NCBI RefSeq assembly: GCF_023264855.1
Contig: NZ_JAHFUW010000003.1
Coordinates: 62,001-126,000 of the forward strand
Reading direction: 5' to 3'
DNA from: Herbiconiux sp.
GTDB taxonomy: Bacteria; Actinomycetota; Actinomycetes; Actinomycetales; Microbacteriaceae
DNA: 64,000 nt
Shown here: piece after piece, positions 49,112 through 58,163 of the stretch
Position numbering within the stretch: the stretch's first letter is position 1
Layout: every line of letters begins with the position of its first letter
Program-made: the position numbers and the translations under genes
The notes under the pieces: generated by a model
The model's input: only the letters and a program-made list of their open reading frames with translations
Database searches by the model: none
What the model was told of the DNA's origin: nothing

Positions 49112-50619
49112 GCTCCGGCCTCCTGCCGCGCTGCCACCGGTATCGGTGTCGCAGTCACTCGTCCGCTGCCGCCGTCGGTCGCGACGACGACCGCGGCGGA
49201 TCCGGATGCCGCGAACACCAGATCCGTGAACACCACCGTTCCGCCGCCCGCGACGATCTCGACCACGCACCCGTCGACGACGACGAGCAGGCGCAGGCGG
49301 CCGTCGTCGAGTGCGACGGCGGCCCGGCCCACAGCGGCGAAACCGGGGTGCACGGAGGGGGAGGGGTCCGCGCGCTCCACCGACAGCTCCCCGCTCGCCT
49401 TCGCGTAGCGAACTCGGATGCTCCCGAGCAGATCGATCTCGAGGCCCGCCCCCGGCGCCGGATCCCAGTCGACCTCCAGCACGACGTAACGCCCCGCATC
49501 GAGGCGCACGGGCGTGCCCGGCGCGAGCAGCACGTCGCGACCATCCGCGCCGCCGGCCGTCAGAGCGCGGCTCTCGGGCGGGAGCGATCGGCGCAGGACG
49601 AGCCCGTCCGCGGTCCGCGTCAGGCCCAGCTCCCACGGCAGCGACATCGCTCCTCGCCACGGCGCCGTCGGTGTGCGCGCGGCGTACTGCCAGTTGCCGG
49701 CCCAGGCCAGCGCGATCCGGCGGTCGGCGGGAGCGTCGTGGAACGTGACGGCGGCGTAGAAGTCGCGCCCGTGATCCAGCGTCGGCCAGGCCTCCGCGTC
49801 ATCCGGAACGAAACGATGGCCGTCGAAGTCGCCGATCAGGTACGTCATCGAGGAGTCGACCGCGTCGCCGGCCTCGTCGAGCCGATTGGTGCTGAGCAGC
49901 ATCACCCACGTCTCCCGACCGGGTTCGCCGTCGATCGGGAGCGGAAAGAGGTCGGGGCATTCCCACACCACCCCTTCCGGTCCGAGCGGGCCGACGGCCG
50001 ATTCGAAGACCCAGCTGCGTAGGTCGGGGGAGCTGTAGACGAGCACCTGCCGGTCGACGGCTTCGACGGCCACCATGATCCACAGGGTCTCGCCGTCGCC
50101 CCCTGCCGGCGTGTACGCGAACACCTTCGGGTCGCGGAACTCGCGCGAACCCCGGTCGAGAACCGGGTTCCCGGCGTACTTCTGCCAGACGTCCCCGCCG
50201 TCGTGGCTGAAGGCGAGCGCCTGCGCCTGCGTGCCGCCCGCGTCGACGCTCGTGTACACCGCGACCAGCAGTGGGGGAGCATCCGGGGCCGGTGACGGAG
50301 CACCCAACCCCGAGCTGTTCTGCCGGTCGATCACGACCGACCCCGAGTAGATCTGCTCGTCGGGCGCACAGGGAATGGCCACCGGCAGCTCCCGCCAGTG
50401 CAGCAGGTCGCGGCTGGTCGCGTGCCCCCAGCTCATGTTGCCCCAGTCGTGCCCCAGCGGGTTGTGCTGAAAGAAGAGGTGGTACACGCCGTCGAGGTGC
50501 ACGAGCCCGTTCGGGTCGTTCATCCAGTCGCGGGCAGGGCTGAAGTGCACGCGGGGCCGGTGGATGCCGGCCGCGTGCGGATGCTCGGTGCTCAGGAGTC
50601 GGCCCTCAGATCGATTCAC
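49108..50619 (-). CDS. Glycoside hydrolase family 32 (levanase/invertase/sucrose hydrolase)
   Basis: About 503 residues, no signal peptide. All three catalytic motifs are intact: WMNDPNG with nucleophile Asp35, FRDP (161-164) with the transition-state stabiliser, and ECPD with acid/base Glu220. The beta-propeller is followed by the C-terminal beta-sandwich (from about 370). The start is uncertain: GTG 50619 lies inside the lacI 3' end; a CTG codon at 50592, just before the conserved region and preceded by GAGGG, is a possible alternative. Hydrolyses beta-fructosides, probably intracellular sucrose or fructo-oligosaccharides. Confidence 0.9.
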   Translation of the reverse strand: MNRSEGRLLSTEHPHAAGIHRPRVHFSPARDWMNDPNGLVHLDGVYHLFFQHNPLGHDWGNMSWGHATSRDLLHWRELPVAIPCAPDEQIYSGSVVIDRQNSSGLGAPSPAPDAPPLLVAVYTSVDAGGTQAQALAFSHDGGDVWQKYAGNPVLDRGSREFRDPKVFAYTPAGGDGETLWIMVAVEAVDRQVLVYSSPDLRSWVFESAVGPLGPEGVVWECPDLFPLPIDGEPGRETWVMLLSTNRLDEAGDAVDSSMTYLIGDFDGHRFVPDDAEAWPTLDHGRDFYAAVTFHDAPADRRIALAWAGNWQYAARTPTAPWRGAMSLPWELGLTRTADGLVLRRSLPPESRALTAGGADGRDVLLAPGTPVRLDAGRYVVLEVDWDPAPGAGLEIDLLGSIRVRYAKASGELSVERADPSPSVHPGFAAVGRAAVALDDGRLRLLVVVDGCVVEIVAGGGTVVFTDLVFAASGSAAVVVATDGGSGRVTATPIPVAARQEAGA

Positions 50620-51637
50620 GGGGAACAGGTGGGCAGGAGATGTGCAGGGGCTTGGTGGCGGGAGCCGCCTCCAGGCCGAGCAGCACACGCACCCCAGCGG
50701 CGCCGAGCTCGTAGTGCGGCAGCGCCACCGTCGACAGCGGCGGCCTCAGGTGGGCCGCGATCACCTCCTGGTTGTCGAAGCCCACCACCGCGATGTCGCC
50801 GGGGATCGAGAGCCCGCGCTCGCGGAGGCCGTCGTAGAGTCCCATCGCCACGCGGTCGTTGTGACAGAACACGGCCGTGGTCCGCAGCGCGAGCAGAGCA
50901 TCCGTCGCGGCGTACCCGCCCTGCTGCTCGGGCTGCGCCGACAGCACGAGCGACTCGTCGAACTCGAGCCCGGCCTCCCCGAGCGCCCGGCGGTACCCCG
51001 CGAGCCGGCCCGAGCGCGCGGGCGAGGGGGTGGTGGTGTTGACGAAGGCGATGCGGCTGTGACCGGCGTCGAGCAGCATCCGAGTGGCGGCGTAGCCTCC
51101 CGCCACCTCGTCGGGCACCACGGCCGGCGCGGGCATCCCGGGGTCGAAGCAGTCGACGAGCACGTACTCGGTCTCCTGCAGAGCCACGGGCGCGGTGACC
51201 GCCCGGTGGTACCAGGTCGAGTACAGGATGCCGCGCACCTTGTGCTCGAGCATCATCGAGATCGCCGCCTCCTCGGCCGCCGCATCGCCCTCGGTGTTGG
51301 CCACCAAGAGCACGAAGCCGTGCTTCCACGCCTCGTCCTGCGCACCGTGGATGATCTGGCCGGCGAACGGGGTGGTGGCGATCGCATCCGCCACCAGCCC
51401 GATGAAGTTCGAGCTGCCGCTGGAGAGCGTCTTGGCCAGGGCGTTCGGGCGGTAGCCGAGCTGCTGCACGGCCGCGAGCACCCGCTCGCGCGCCTCCGGC
51501 CCGATCCGCGCCCCCCGTTTGTCGTTCAGCACGTAGGAGACCGTGGCGATGGAGACGCCGGCCGCTTCGGCGACCTCGCGCATGGTGACGGGGTGGCCGG
51601 CGCGTTCGCTGCTCATGGGGTCACTCGATTCGGGCAC
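50606..51637 (-). CDS. LacI-family regulator of the fructan/sucrose operon
   Basis: Up to 343 residues; lambda-repressor-like headpiece (TMREVAEAAGVSIATVSYVL, then hinge helix PNALAKTLSSG) and a sugar-binding core with VVGFDNQEV near the end. The start is GTG 51637 or ATG 51616. It is the fourth gene of the operon (after GH32, receptor and two permeases), so it is autoregulated; two LacI-type sites flank the operon promoter at 56439-56496. Probably releases DNA on binding fructose or a fructoside. Confidence 0.9.
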   Translation of the reverse strand: MPESSDPMSSERAGHPVTMREVAEAAGVSIATVSYVLNDKRGARIGPEARERVLAAVQQLGYRPNALAKTLSSGSSNFIGLVADAIATTPFAGQIIHGAQDEAWKHGFVLLVANTEGDAAAEEAAISMMLEHKVRGILYSTWYHRAVTAPVALQETEYVLVDCFDPGMPAPAVVPDEVAGGYAATRMLLDAGHSRIAFVNTTTPSPARSGRLAGYRRALGEAGLEFDESLVLSAQPEQQGGYAATDALLALRTTAVFCHNDRVAMGLYDGLRERGLSIPGDIAVVGFDNQEVIAAHLRPPLSTVALPHYELGAAGVRVLLGLEAAPATKPLHISCPPVPRESI

Positions 51638-51644
51638 ATGACGA

Positions 51645-52550
51645 TCATCCCTTGGTCGCGCCGCTGGCGAGGCTGTAGGTCATGGCTTTGTTCAGCAGCA
51701 GGAACACCAGCAGCAGTGGGGTGATGCTGACGCACACGGCCGCGAAGGTGGCCGTCCAGTCGACCTTGCCCATGGCGCCGATGTAGTTCTGCAGGCCGAG
51801 CGGGATCGTCTTCAGGTCGTCGGTCAGCACGAAGGTGTTGGCGAAGATGAAGTCGTTCCAGATGAAGATGCTGTTCACCATCGCCACGGTCACCATCGTG
51901 TTCACCGAGAGCGGCAGGGTGATCTGCGCGAAGATGCGGTAGGGGCCGGCGCCGTCCAGCGATGCCGCCTCGTAGATCTCGCCCGGGATGTACTCGTAGA
52001 ACGACGAGAACAGGTAGATCGAGGTGGGCAGCGCGAACCCGGCGAGCGGGATGATGATCGACTGGTAGGTGTCGAGCAGGTTCACCGCCGCGTAGTCGAC
52101 GAACAGCGGCACGAGCGCCACCTGAACGGGCACGATGATGCCGACCAGGAACAGCGCGCGCACGAACCGGCTGAAGCGGAAGCCGAGCACCTGCAGGGCG
52201 TAGGCGCCCATCATCCCGAGGAAGACGATCACCACGATCGAGCCCAGCGTCACGATCAGCGAGTTCAGGATGTTGAGACCGAGGTTTCCGGTGGCGAAGG
52301 CGCGCGCGTAGTTGTCGAACGTGATCTCGGTGGGCAGGGCGAACGGGTTCCCGCCCGCGAAGTCCTGCTCGGTGCGCACGCTGGTGATGAACAGCCAGGC
52401 CAGCGGATAGACCTGCACGATCACGATCAGGGCCACGATCACGCCGGTGATCTTGCGCTGCAGGTGCAGCTGCCGACGCCGGGGCCGAGGCAGGCCCGGC
52501 TCCTCGAACTGCGGGCGGGTGGCCCGTGGGGGAGCGGTGAGGGCGGTCAT
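51645..52550 (-). CDS. CUT1 sugar ABC permease, MalG type
   Basis: 301-residue permease with six helices. The EAA loop EIYEAASLDGAGPYRIFAQI is the CUT1 signature, and the end LLLNKAMTYSLASGATKG is typical of MalG-like partners. The N-terminal 30 residues are Pro/Arg-rich and cytoplasmic. ATG 52550 overlaps the MalF-type gene. No ATPase gene is present in this operon, as is common where a shared MsiK-type ATPase serves many CUT1 importers. Confidence 0.92.
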   Translation of the reverse strand: MTALTAPPRATRPQFEEPGLPRPRRRQLHLQRKITGVIVALIVIVQVYPLAWLFITSVRTEQDFAGGNPFALPTEITFDNYARAFATGNLGLNILNSLIVTLGSIVVIVFLGMMGAYALQVLGFRFSRFVRALFLVGIIVPVQVALVPLFVDYAAVNLLDTYQSIIIPLAGFALPTSIYLFSSFYEYIPGEIYEAASLDGAGPYRIFAQITLPLSVNTMVTVAMVNSIFIWNDFIFANTFVLTDDLKTIPLGLQNYIGAMGKVDWTATFAAVCVSITPLLLVFLLLNKAMTYSLASGATKG

Positions 52551-53428
52551 GCGTCGGCCTTCCGTCGGAGCAGCACGAAGATCAGGCCCACGGCCACGAG
52601 GCACTCCACCACCACGAACACCGAGATGGCGCTCGCGTAGCCGTAGTTCGTGCTGGTGAACGCGGTCTTGTACATGTAGGTGGTGAGCAGCTCCGACGAC
52701 TGGCCGGGGCCGCCGTTGGTGAGCAGGTAGGGGATGTCGAAGCCGCGCAGCGCATTGGTGGTGGCGATGATGGTCGTGGTGATCCAGACCGGGCGGATGT
52801 AGGGGAAGCGGATGCGCCAGAAGGTCTGCCACCACGAGGCGCCGTCGAGCTTCGCCGCCTCCTCCAGCTCGGCCGGCACCGCGAGCAGGGCCGCGTAGAT
52901 GATCAGCATGTAGAGGCCCGTGAACCGCCAGCCCTCGGGAATGGAGACGGCGGCCAGCACGGTGTTCACATCCGAGAGCCAGGCGTGCTGCAGGCCGCCG
53001 AGCCCGACGAACTCGAGCACCTGGTTGATCAGGCCCTCGGGATCCAGCGAGTAGATGCGCTGGAACAGGAAGGCGATGGCGACCGTGGAGATGACCGCCG
53101 GCAGGATGTACAGCGTCTTGACCAGCTCGCGGCCCCGCCGGAGCAGGGTCAGCAGGCTCGCCACGATCAGCGCCCCTCCGAGCTGGAGCACCAGGCAGAT
53201 CGCCACGTAGCCGAGGGTGTTGCGGAACGCCGTCCAGAACACGGCGTCGCCGGTGAACATGTGCACGTAGTTCTCGACGCCCACGAAGAGCATCGGGCTG
53301 ATGCCGTCCCACTCGAAGAAGCTGAGGAACAGCGACTGGAAGATGGGCAGCAGCACGGCGATGCCGTACAGGGCCAGCGGCGGCACGAGGAAGACCAGCA
53401 CGGAGAGGCGTGATCGTTGGGGGAGCAT
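52547..53428 (-). CDS. CUT1 sugar ABC permease, MalF type
   Basis: 293-residue permease with six helices; N-terminus LSVLVFLVPPLALYGIAVLL and EAA loop LEEAAKLDGASWWQTFWRIR. It partners the MalG-type protein. Two stable hairpins lie in the 84 bp between its start and the receptor gene upstream. Start overlap is none; GGAAAGAGACC precedes ATG 53428. Confidence 0.92.
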   Translation of the reverse strand: MLPQRSRLSVLVFLVPPLALYGIAVLLPIFQSLFLSFFEWDGISPMLFVGVENYVHMFTGDAVFWTAFRNTLGYVAICLVLQLGGALIVASLLTLLRRGRELVKTLYILPAVISTVAIAFLFQRIYSLDPEGLINQVLEFVGLGGLQHAWLSDVNTVLAAVSIPEGWRFTGLYMLIIYAALLAVPAELEEAAKLDGASWWQTFWRIRFPYIRPVWITTTIIATTNALRGFDIPYLLTNGGPGQSSELLTTYMYKTAFTSTNYGYASAISVFVVVECLVAVGLIFVLLRRKADA

Positions 53429-53442
53429 GAGGTCTCTTTCCC

Positions 53443-53483
53443 GTGGGGCCCGAAGGCCCCACGTCAGGAGGGCCCGGAGGCCC
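53443..53483 (-). other. Two intercistronic hairpins between receptor and permease genes
   Basis: On the mRNA (minus) strand, GTGGGGCC-TTCG-GGCCCCAC (53443-53462) is a perfect 8-bp stem closed by a C(UUCG)G tetraloop, and GGGCC-TCCG-GGCCC (53470-53483) is a 5-bp relative; both sit in tandem GACGTGGGGCC units. Such hairpins behind a receptor gene can protect its mRNA 3' end or attenuate downstream permease expression. Confidence 0.65.
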
Positions 53484-53512
53484 CACGTCGGGAGGGACGT
53501 GCGGAACGCCGG

Positions 53513-54862
53513 TTACTGGAAGGCCTTGGGCCCGTTGTCGGCGATCACACCGTCCATCGTGGAGATGAACTCGTCGGGGGCGACCTCGCCCTGCAGCAGC
53601 AGGGTCAGCTCCTGCTGCAGCCGGGTGTTCGAGGTGGGGTCGAGCTGGGTGTCCCAGGGCATCGCCGTCTTCTCGCCCACGTCGTTCGCCTGGTCGACGG
53701 CCCGCTGGTAGAGCGGGGTCGCGTTGGCCGGGATGGTGGTCTCGGCGGTCGTGGTGGGCGACAGGGCGCCGGTCGCGGCGTAGACCTCCGGGTAGCGCTT
53801 GAGGGCGAAGCCCAGGAAGTCGCGCACCAGCGGGTCGTAGGTCTTGCTGTTGACCGCCATGCCGATTCCCGAGGGGGAGACGTACTCGTTCGCGGCCGTG
53901 ACGGAGTCGGCGGTCACGGGGAGCGTGAAGTAGTCGATGTCGTCGCGCACCGCGGGATCGAGGGCGTCGGTGGCGAGGCTGTTCAGCTCCCAGGTGCCGA
54001 TGTTGTAGACCGCGGCCTTGCCCGAGGTGAACGAGGCCTGCGCATCCGAGTAGCCGGTCGACGAGAAGCCGTCCTGGAAGCATCCGGCCGATCCCAGGTC
54101 GCTCAGCCACTGCACGGCCTGCTCGCCCGTTGAGTCGCTGAGCGTGGCGTCGCCCTTCTTCAGCTGCTGCACGTAGTCGGGGCCGGCCGTGCGGAACGGG
54201 TAGTACGCCATGTAGCGCTCGAGCGGCCACTGGTCTTGGCCGTCGAGGGCGATCGGGGTGATCCCGGCATCGCGGAGGGCGGTGCACATGGCGGGGAAGT
54301 CGTCGAGCGTCTTCGGCACCTGCACACCCGCCTGCTCGAACAGCGCCTTGTTGTACCAGAAGAACTCCAGCTGGAACTCGAACGGCACCATGTAGAGCGA
54401 CCCGTCGTCGAAGCGCTGGTAGTTCAGCGCCGCCGGGCGGTAGTCGTCGTAGACGCCGAGGTCTTTCAGCAGCGCCTCGGCATCCATCATCGTGCCGTTG
54501 GCGGCGAGCTTCTGGGCGAACGGGGTGGCATCCGTGTCGAACAGCTCGGGCAGCTTGTTCGCGGCGGCGAGCGTCTCGTACTTCTGGATGTAGGAGGGGC
54601 GGTCGGGCGTGGTGATCAGGTTGAGCGCGAAGCCGGGGTGGTCTTTCGCGTACTCGTCGGCGATCTGCTCCATCGCCGTGATGACGCCGCCGTCGGCCGG
54701 CCGCGAGAGCAGCCAGGAGATCTCGTGCGGCGTGATCTCGCCCTCGGGATCGACGTTCGTGGGGTCGGCGCTGGTGCCGGAGCCGGCGGCGCAGCCGGTG
54801 AGCAGAAGGCCGAAGGCGGCCACGGTGGCCGCTACTGCGAGCCGTGCACGGTTGGTTCTCAT
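53513..54862 (-). CDS. CUT1 sugar ABC substrate-binding lipoprotein
   Basis: 449-residue extracellular receptor; signal peptide with lipobox LLLTGC. The mature chain has family-1 features: ITAMEQIADEYAKDHPGFAL, PELFDTDATPFAQKL, WYNKALFEQAGVQVPKTLDD and FTSGKAAVYNIGTWEL. ATG 54862 is preferred because GGAG lies 9 bp upstream; ATG 54871 is too close to it. Between GH32 (upstream) and the permeases it probably binds a fructo-oligosaccharide or sucrose. Confidence 0.93.
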   Translation of the reverse strand: MRTNRARLAVAATVAAFGLLLTGCAAGSGTSADPTNVDPEGEITPHEISWLLSRPADGGVITAMEQIADEYAKDHPGFALNLITTPDRPSYIQKYETLAAANKLPELFDTDATPFAQKLAANGTMMDAEALLKDLGVYDDYRPAALNYQRFDDGSLYMVPFEFQLEFFWYNKALFEQAGVQVPKTLDDFPAMCTALRDAGITPIALDGQDQWPLERYMAYYPFRTAGPDYVQQLKKGDATLSDSTGEQAVQWLSDLGSAGCFQDGFSSTGYSDAQASFTSGKAAVYNIGTWELNSLATDALDPAVRDDIDYFTLPVTADSVTAANEYVSPSGIGMAVNSKTYDPLVRDFLGFALKRYPEVYAATGALSPTTTAETTIPANATPLYQRAVDQANDVGEKTAMPWDTQLDPTSNTRLQQELTLLLQGEVAPDEFISTMDGVIADNGPKAFQ

Positions 54863-54908
54863 GGTTTCCATCTCCGTTGATCGAATGTGTCGGGATTGGT
54901 GGTGCGGT

Positions 54909-54934
54909 GGGGTGGGTGGTGCGGGGTGGTGGGG
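54909..54934 (+). other. G-quadruplex motif between GH32 and receptor genes
   Basis: Four G-runs with short loops (G4-T-G3-TGGTGC-G4-TGGT-G4) directly abut the GH32 stop codon, on the strand opposite to the mRNA. The whole 72-bp intercistronic stretch is G-rich. It fits the standard quadruplex pattern; a role is unproven. Confidence 0.5.
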
Positions 54935-56422
54935 TCAGGCGTACTGGTTCTGCGGATGCCGCGTCTCGACGGGGCCGGTGGACGCGACGTGCACGGCCAC
55001 CCGCAGGTCGCGGACGGTCACGGCGCCCTCGCCGGCGAAGACGCCGAGGCGGCCGCGCGGGTGGTCGTAGAGGCGCGTGCTCAGGGTCGTGCGGCCGTCC
55101 AGGTTCACGACGCAGAGGTCGCCGTCGACGATCACCTCGAGGAGATGCGCGCCGGGCGCGAGGTCGCACGAGCGCTCGAGCTCCACGAAGAACGGCACGT
55201 CGCCGGAGATCTCCCACTGGCCGGCCCCGGTGCGGCGGCGCGGCCAGCGGTCGAACACCATTCGGCCGCGCTTGGGCTCGAGGCGCACCACGTACGAGGT
55301 GTCGCCGTCGGCGCTGGAGCGCAGCAGCAGGCCGCATTCGGTGGTGCCGGCGTCGATGTCGAGCGTCACGGAGGCGTGGAAGGCATCCGGCAGCTCCTGC
55401 TCCGAGACCAAGGCGCGGTAGCCGTCTCCGGCGTCGATCACGACGGCCGCATCCGCTGCTGGGGTGCCCGCGAGGGTGAGAGGAACGGATTCGGTGAAGC
55501 TCGCGCGGGTCTCCGGGGTGAAGCCGAACGACAGCGTGCCGTCGGCGTTCTGCCGCGCCTCGAGCACCGACAGGGTGCCGGCCCACTGCCAGGCGCCGTC
55601 GTCACGCGAACCCTCCCGGCTGGCGATCCAGCCGAAGAAGAAGCGGCGGCCGTCGCGCTCGGCGGTCTTCGAGGCGTAGTAGGCCCGGCCGTCGATGCTG
55701 TCGTGCTCGGGAGCGATCCACGGGCCCTCGAGCGAGCGTGCCATCCGGTAGCGGGTGGTGAACGCGTCGGAGAACTCCGAGTAGACCAGGTACCACCACT
55801 CGCCCCACTGGAACACGTCGGGGCACTCGTGGGCCACGTAGCGGCGTGGGTCCCAGAACGGCTCGGCGATCCGCCAGGTCACCAGGTCGTCGGACACGCA
55901 CTGGGCGATCACGCCTCGGCGGCGTTCCGGGCCGTCGGTGTGGCGGGCGGCGATCAGCATCCGCCACAGTCCCGCCTCCTCGTCGCGGAAGACGAAGGGA
56001 TCGCGCCAGTCACCCGACTCGTAGCCGTGCGGGGCGCCGAAGGTATGCTGCGGATGCCGCGTCCAGGTGCGCATCCCATCGGTGCTCGTGGCATGCATCA
56101 CGAGCTGCAGGGGGAGGCCGTCCGCGCCGAGACGGCGGGGGTTCTGTCCGGTGGAGAACAGGTGGTGCGTCTCGCCGTCGCGCACGATGCTGCCGGTGTA
56201 CACGTTGAAGTCGGGATCGCTGTCGGAGCCGTGCTCGAAGGCGAGCCCCCTGTCCTCGAACGTCACCAGGTCGCGGGTGGAGACCGCGTGCCACGGCGTA
56301 CCCGGCTTAGGGTCGGCGCGCTCCTCGTGCAGGTAGAAGAGGGTGAACTCGCCGTCCTGTTCGAAGGGGATGATGTCTCCGACCCACGCCTCGCGCGGGC
56401 GGAAGAAGATCTGCTGGGGCAT
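54935..56422 (-). CDS. GH32-like beta-fructosidase without the WMNDPNG motif
   Basis: 495 residues, no signal peptide. The five-bladed propeller starts immediately: VGDIIPFEQDGEFTLFYLHE, where Asp16 is the probable nucleophile in place of WMNDPNG. The stabiliser WRDP (139-142) and acid/base HECPD (Glu199) are intact. A C-terminal sandwich follows from about 330. It is the first gene after the operon promoter. The altered nucleophile region suggests a substrate different from that of the second GH32 enzyme in the same operon. Confidence 0.8.
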   Translation of the reverse strand: MPQQIFFRPREAWVGDIIPFEQDGEFTLFYLHEERADPKPGTPWHAVSTRDLVTFEDRGLAFEHGSDSDPDFNVYTGSIVRDGETHHLFSTGQNPRRLGADGLPLQLVMHATSTDGMRTWTRHPQHTFGAPHGYESGDWRDPFVFRDEEAGLWRMLIAARHTDGPERRRGVIAQCVSDDLVTWRIAEPFWDPRRYVAHECPDVFQWGEWWYLVYSEFSDAFTTRYRMARSLEGPWIAPEHDSIDGRAYYASKTAERDGRRFFFGWIASREGSRDDGAWQWAGTLSVLEARQNADGTLSFGFTPETRASFTESVPLTLAGTPAADAAVVIDAGDGYRALVSEQELPDAFHASVTLDIDAGTTECGLLLRSSADGDTSYVVRLEPKRGRMVFDRWPRRRTGAGQWEISGDVPFFVELERSCDLAPGAHLLEVIVDGDLCVVNLDGRTTLSTRLYDHPRGRLGVFAGEGAVTVRDLRVAVHVASTGPVETRHPQNQYA

Positions 56423-56438
56423 CGTCGTCGAGTCCTTT

Positions 56439-56496
56439 GGTTAATCGCTTGAGCACGACCATAAGGGTCCCCGAAACCATGATCAAGCGGTTAACC
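56439..56496 (-). promoter_or_regulatory. Fructan operon promoter with two LacI-type operators
   Basis: On the minus strand TTGATC (56481-56486) and TATGGT (56458-56463) are 17 bp apart. O1 (GGTTAATCGCTTGA, 56439-56452) lies at the predicted start site and O2 (TCAAGCGGTTAACC, 56483-56496) overlaps the -35. The two are inverted copies with one mismatch, each containing the LacI-family core AANCGNTT. Repression by the operon's own LacI protein is strongly suggested. Confidence 0.75.
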
Positions 56497-56542
56497 AGAT
56501 TTAATCAGATCCGCGTCTTCTCCCGCGCGGACAGCGGGCGCG

Positions 56543-56615
56543 GTTCACTCCAGCGAATCTCGGCGCAGGCTCACTCATAGTGCACGAGGTGCGCCTGAAA
56601 CTCGCTGGAGTGAAC
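56543..56615. repeat. Dispersed intergenic hairpin repeat, copy B
   Basis: Perfect 14-bp outer arms GTTCACTCCAGCGA (56543-56556) and TCGCTGGAGTGAAC (56602-56615). About 30 bp of the right side are identical to copy A at 45929-46001. The central CATAGTGC is the reverse complement of the GCACTATG in copy A, as expected for a flipping hairpin tip. It lies between the fructan promoter and the end of araA. Confidence 0.8.
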
Positions 56616-56645
56616 GCCGCTACCTCGTCACGCGCTCCGCCGGGG

Positions 56646-58163
56646 TCACAGACCCTGCGCGAGGCGGTAGTACGCCTGGTTCCAGCGCACCTCGTTCGCG
56701 AAGCCCTTGCGGGTCGTGTCGGCGTCGATGGTGAGCAGCTCGGTCTTCGCGATGGCGGCGAAATCCTCGAACACCTCGATGCCGACGGCGGTCGACATCA
56801 CGGTGTGGTGGGCGGCTCCGGCGGTGAGCCAGGCGGCGGCCGAGACGGCGAACGAAGGCTCTGGGCGCCAGACGGCGCGGCCCACCGGCAGGTTCGGCAG
56901 GGGAGCGCGCGGCTCGACGACCTCCACGACGTTCGCCACGAGGCGGAAGCGGTCGCGCATGTCCGACAGGGCCACCACCACGGCGGGACCCGGGTCGGCC
57001 GTGAACACCAGGCGCACCGGGTCGTCCTTGCCGCCGATGCCGAGCGGGTGGATCTCCAGCGTCGGCCGGGCCGTGGTGAGCGAGGGGCTCACCTCGAGCA
57101 TGTGCGCGCCCAGGATGGTCTCGGCACCCTCGACGAGGTCGTAGGTGTAGTCCTCCATGAGCGACGCCCCGCCGGGCAGGCCCGCACCCATGACGTTCGC
57201 GGCGCGCACCAGGATGGCGGTCTTCCAGTCGCCCTCGGCGCCGAAGCCGTAGCCCTCGGCCATCAGGCGCTGCACGGCGAGCCCGGGCAGCTGCTTCAGC
57301 GCGCCCAGGTCTTCGAAGCTCGTGGTGAACGCTCCGAAGCCTCCTTCTTCCAGGAAGGAGCGGAGCCCGAGCTCGATCGCGGCGCCGTCGCGAAGGGACT
57401 GGTTCCGCTCACCGCCGCTCCGGAGCTCGGGCACCACATCGTAGAGATCTTCGTACTCGGCCACCAGCGCGTCGACATCCGCCGACGACGCCGCGGCCAC
57501 GGCATCCGCCAGCTCGTTCACGCCCCAGGTGTTCACCTGCACGCCGAAGCGCAGCTCGGCCTCGGTCTTGTCGCCCTCGGTCACCGCCACGTAGCGCATG
57601 TTGTCGCCGAAGCGGGCCAGCTTGAGGGTCTTCACGGCCTGCCAGCCGGCGGATGCGCGGGCCCAGTCGGCGATCTGCTTCTGCACCAGCGGGTTGCTCG
57701 CGTGGCCGACCGCGGTCTTGCGGGCCACGCCCAGCCGGGTCTGGATGTAGCCGAACTCGCGGTCGCCGTGGGCGGCCTGGTTGAGGTTCATGAAGTCGAA
57801 GTCGATGTCGGCGTAGGGCAGCTCGACGTTCGCCTGGGTGTGCAGGTGCAGCAGCGGCTTGGCGAGGGCGTCGAGGCCGGCGATCCACATCTTCGCGGGG
57901 CTGAAGGTGTGCATCCAGGCCATCACGCCGATCACGCGGTCGTCGGCGTTCGCGTCGAGGGCGGCGCGACGGATCGACTCGCTGTCCTTCAGCACGGGCT
58001 TCCAGACGATCTTCACGGGGATCGCGGATGCGTCATCCAGCGTCGCCACGATCTGCTGCGACTGCTCGGCGACCTGGCGGAGGGTCTCTTCGCCGTAGAG
58101 GTTCTGGCTGCCGGTGAAGAACCAGATCTCGTACGGGGAGAGGTCGGTGCTGAGGCGGGTCAT
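56646..58163 (-). CDS. araA: L-arabinose isomerase
   Basis: 505-residue enzyme converting L-arabinose to L-ribulose. Family landmarks: [20 protein letters not shown] at the N-terminus, [28 protein letters not shown], and [16 protein letters not shown] followed by [10 protein letters not shown], which carry the Mn-site glutamates and histidines. Length is normal. The start overlaps the kinase-epimerase fusion gene (ATGA), so isomerase, kinase and epimerase are made from one transcript. Confidence 0.96.
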   Translation of the reverse strand: MTRLSTDLSPYEIWFFTGSQNLYGEETLRQVAEQSQQIVATLDDASAIPVKIVWKPVLKDSESIRRAALDANADDRVIGVMAWMHTFSPAKMWIAGLDALAKPLLHLHTQANVELPYADIDFDFMNLNQAAHGDREFGYIQTRLGVARKTAVGHASNPLVQKQIADWARASAGWQAVKTLKLARFGDNMRYVAVTEGDKTEAELRFGVQVNTWGVNELADAVAAASSADVDALVAEYEDLYDVVPELRSGGERNQSLRDGAAIELGLRSFLEEGGFGAFTTSFEDLGALKQLPGLAVQRLMAEGYGFGAEGDWKTAILVRAANVMGAGLPGGASLMEDYTYDLVEGAETILGAHMLEVSPSLTTARPTLEIHPLGIGGKDDPVRLVFTADPGPAVVVALSDMRDRFRLVANVVEVVEPRAPLPNLPVGRAVWRPEPSFAVSAAAWLTAGAAHHTVMSTAVGIEVFEDFAAIAKTELLTIDADTTRKGFANEVRWNQAYYRLAQGL

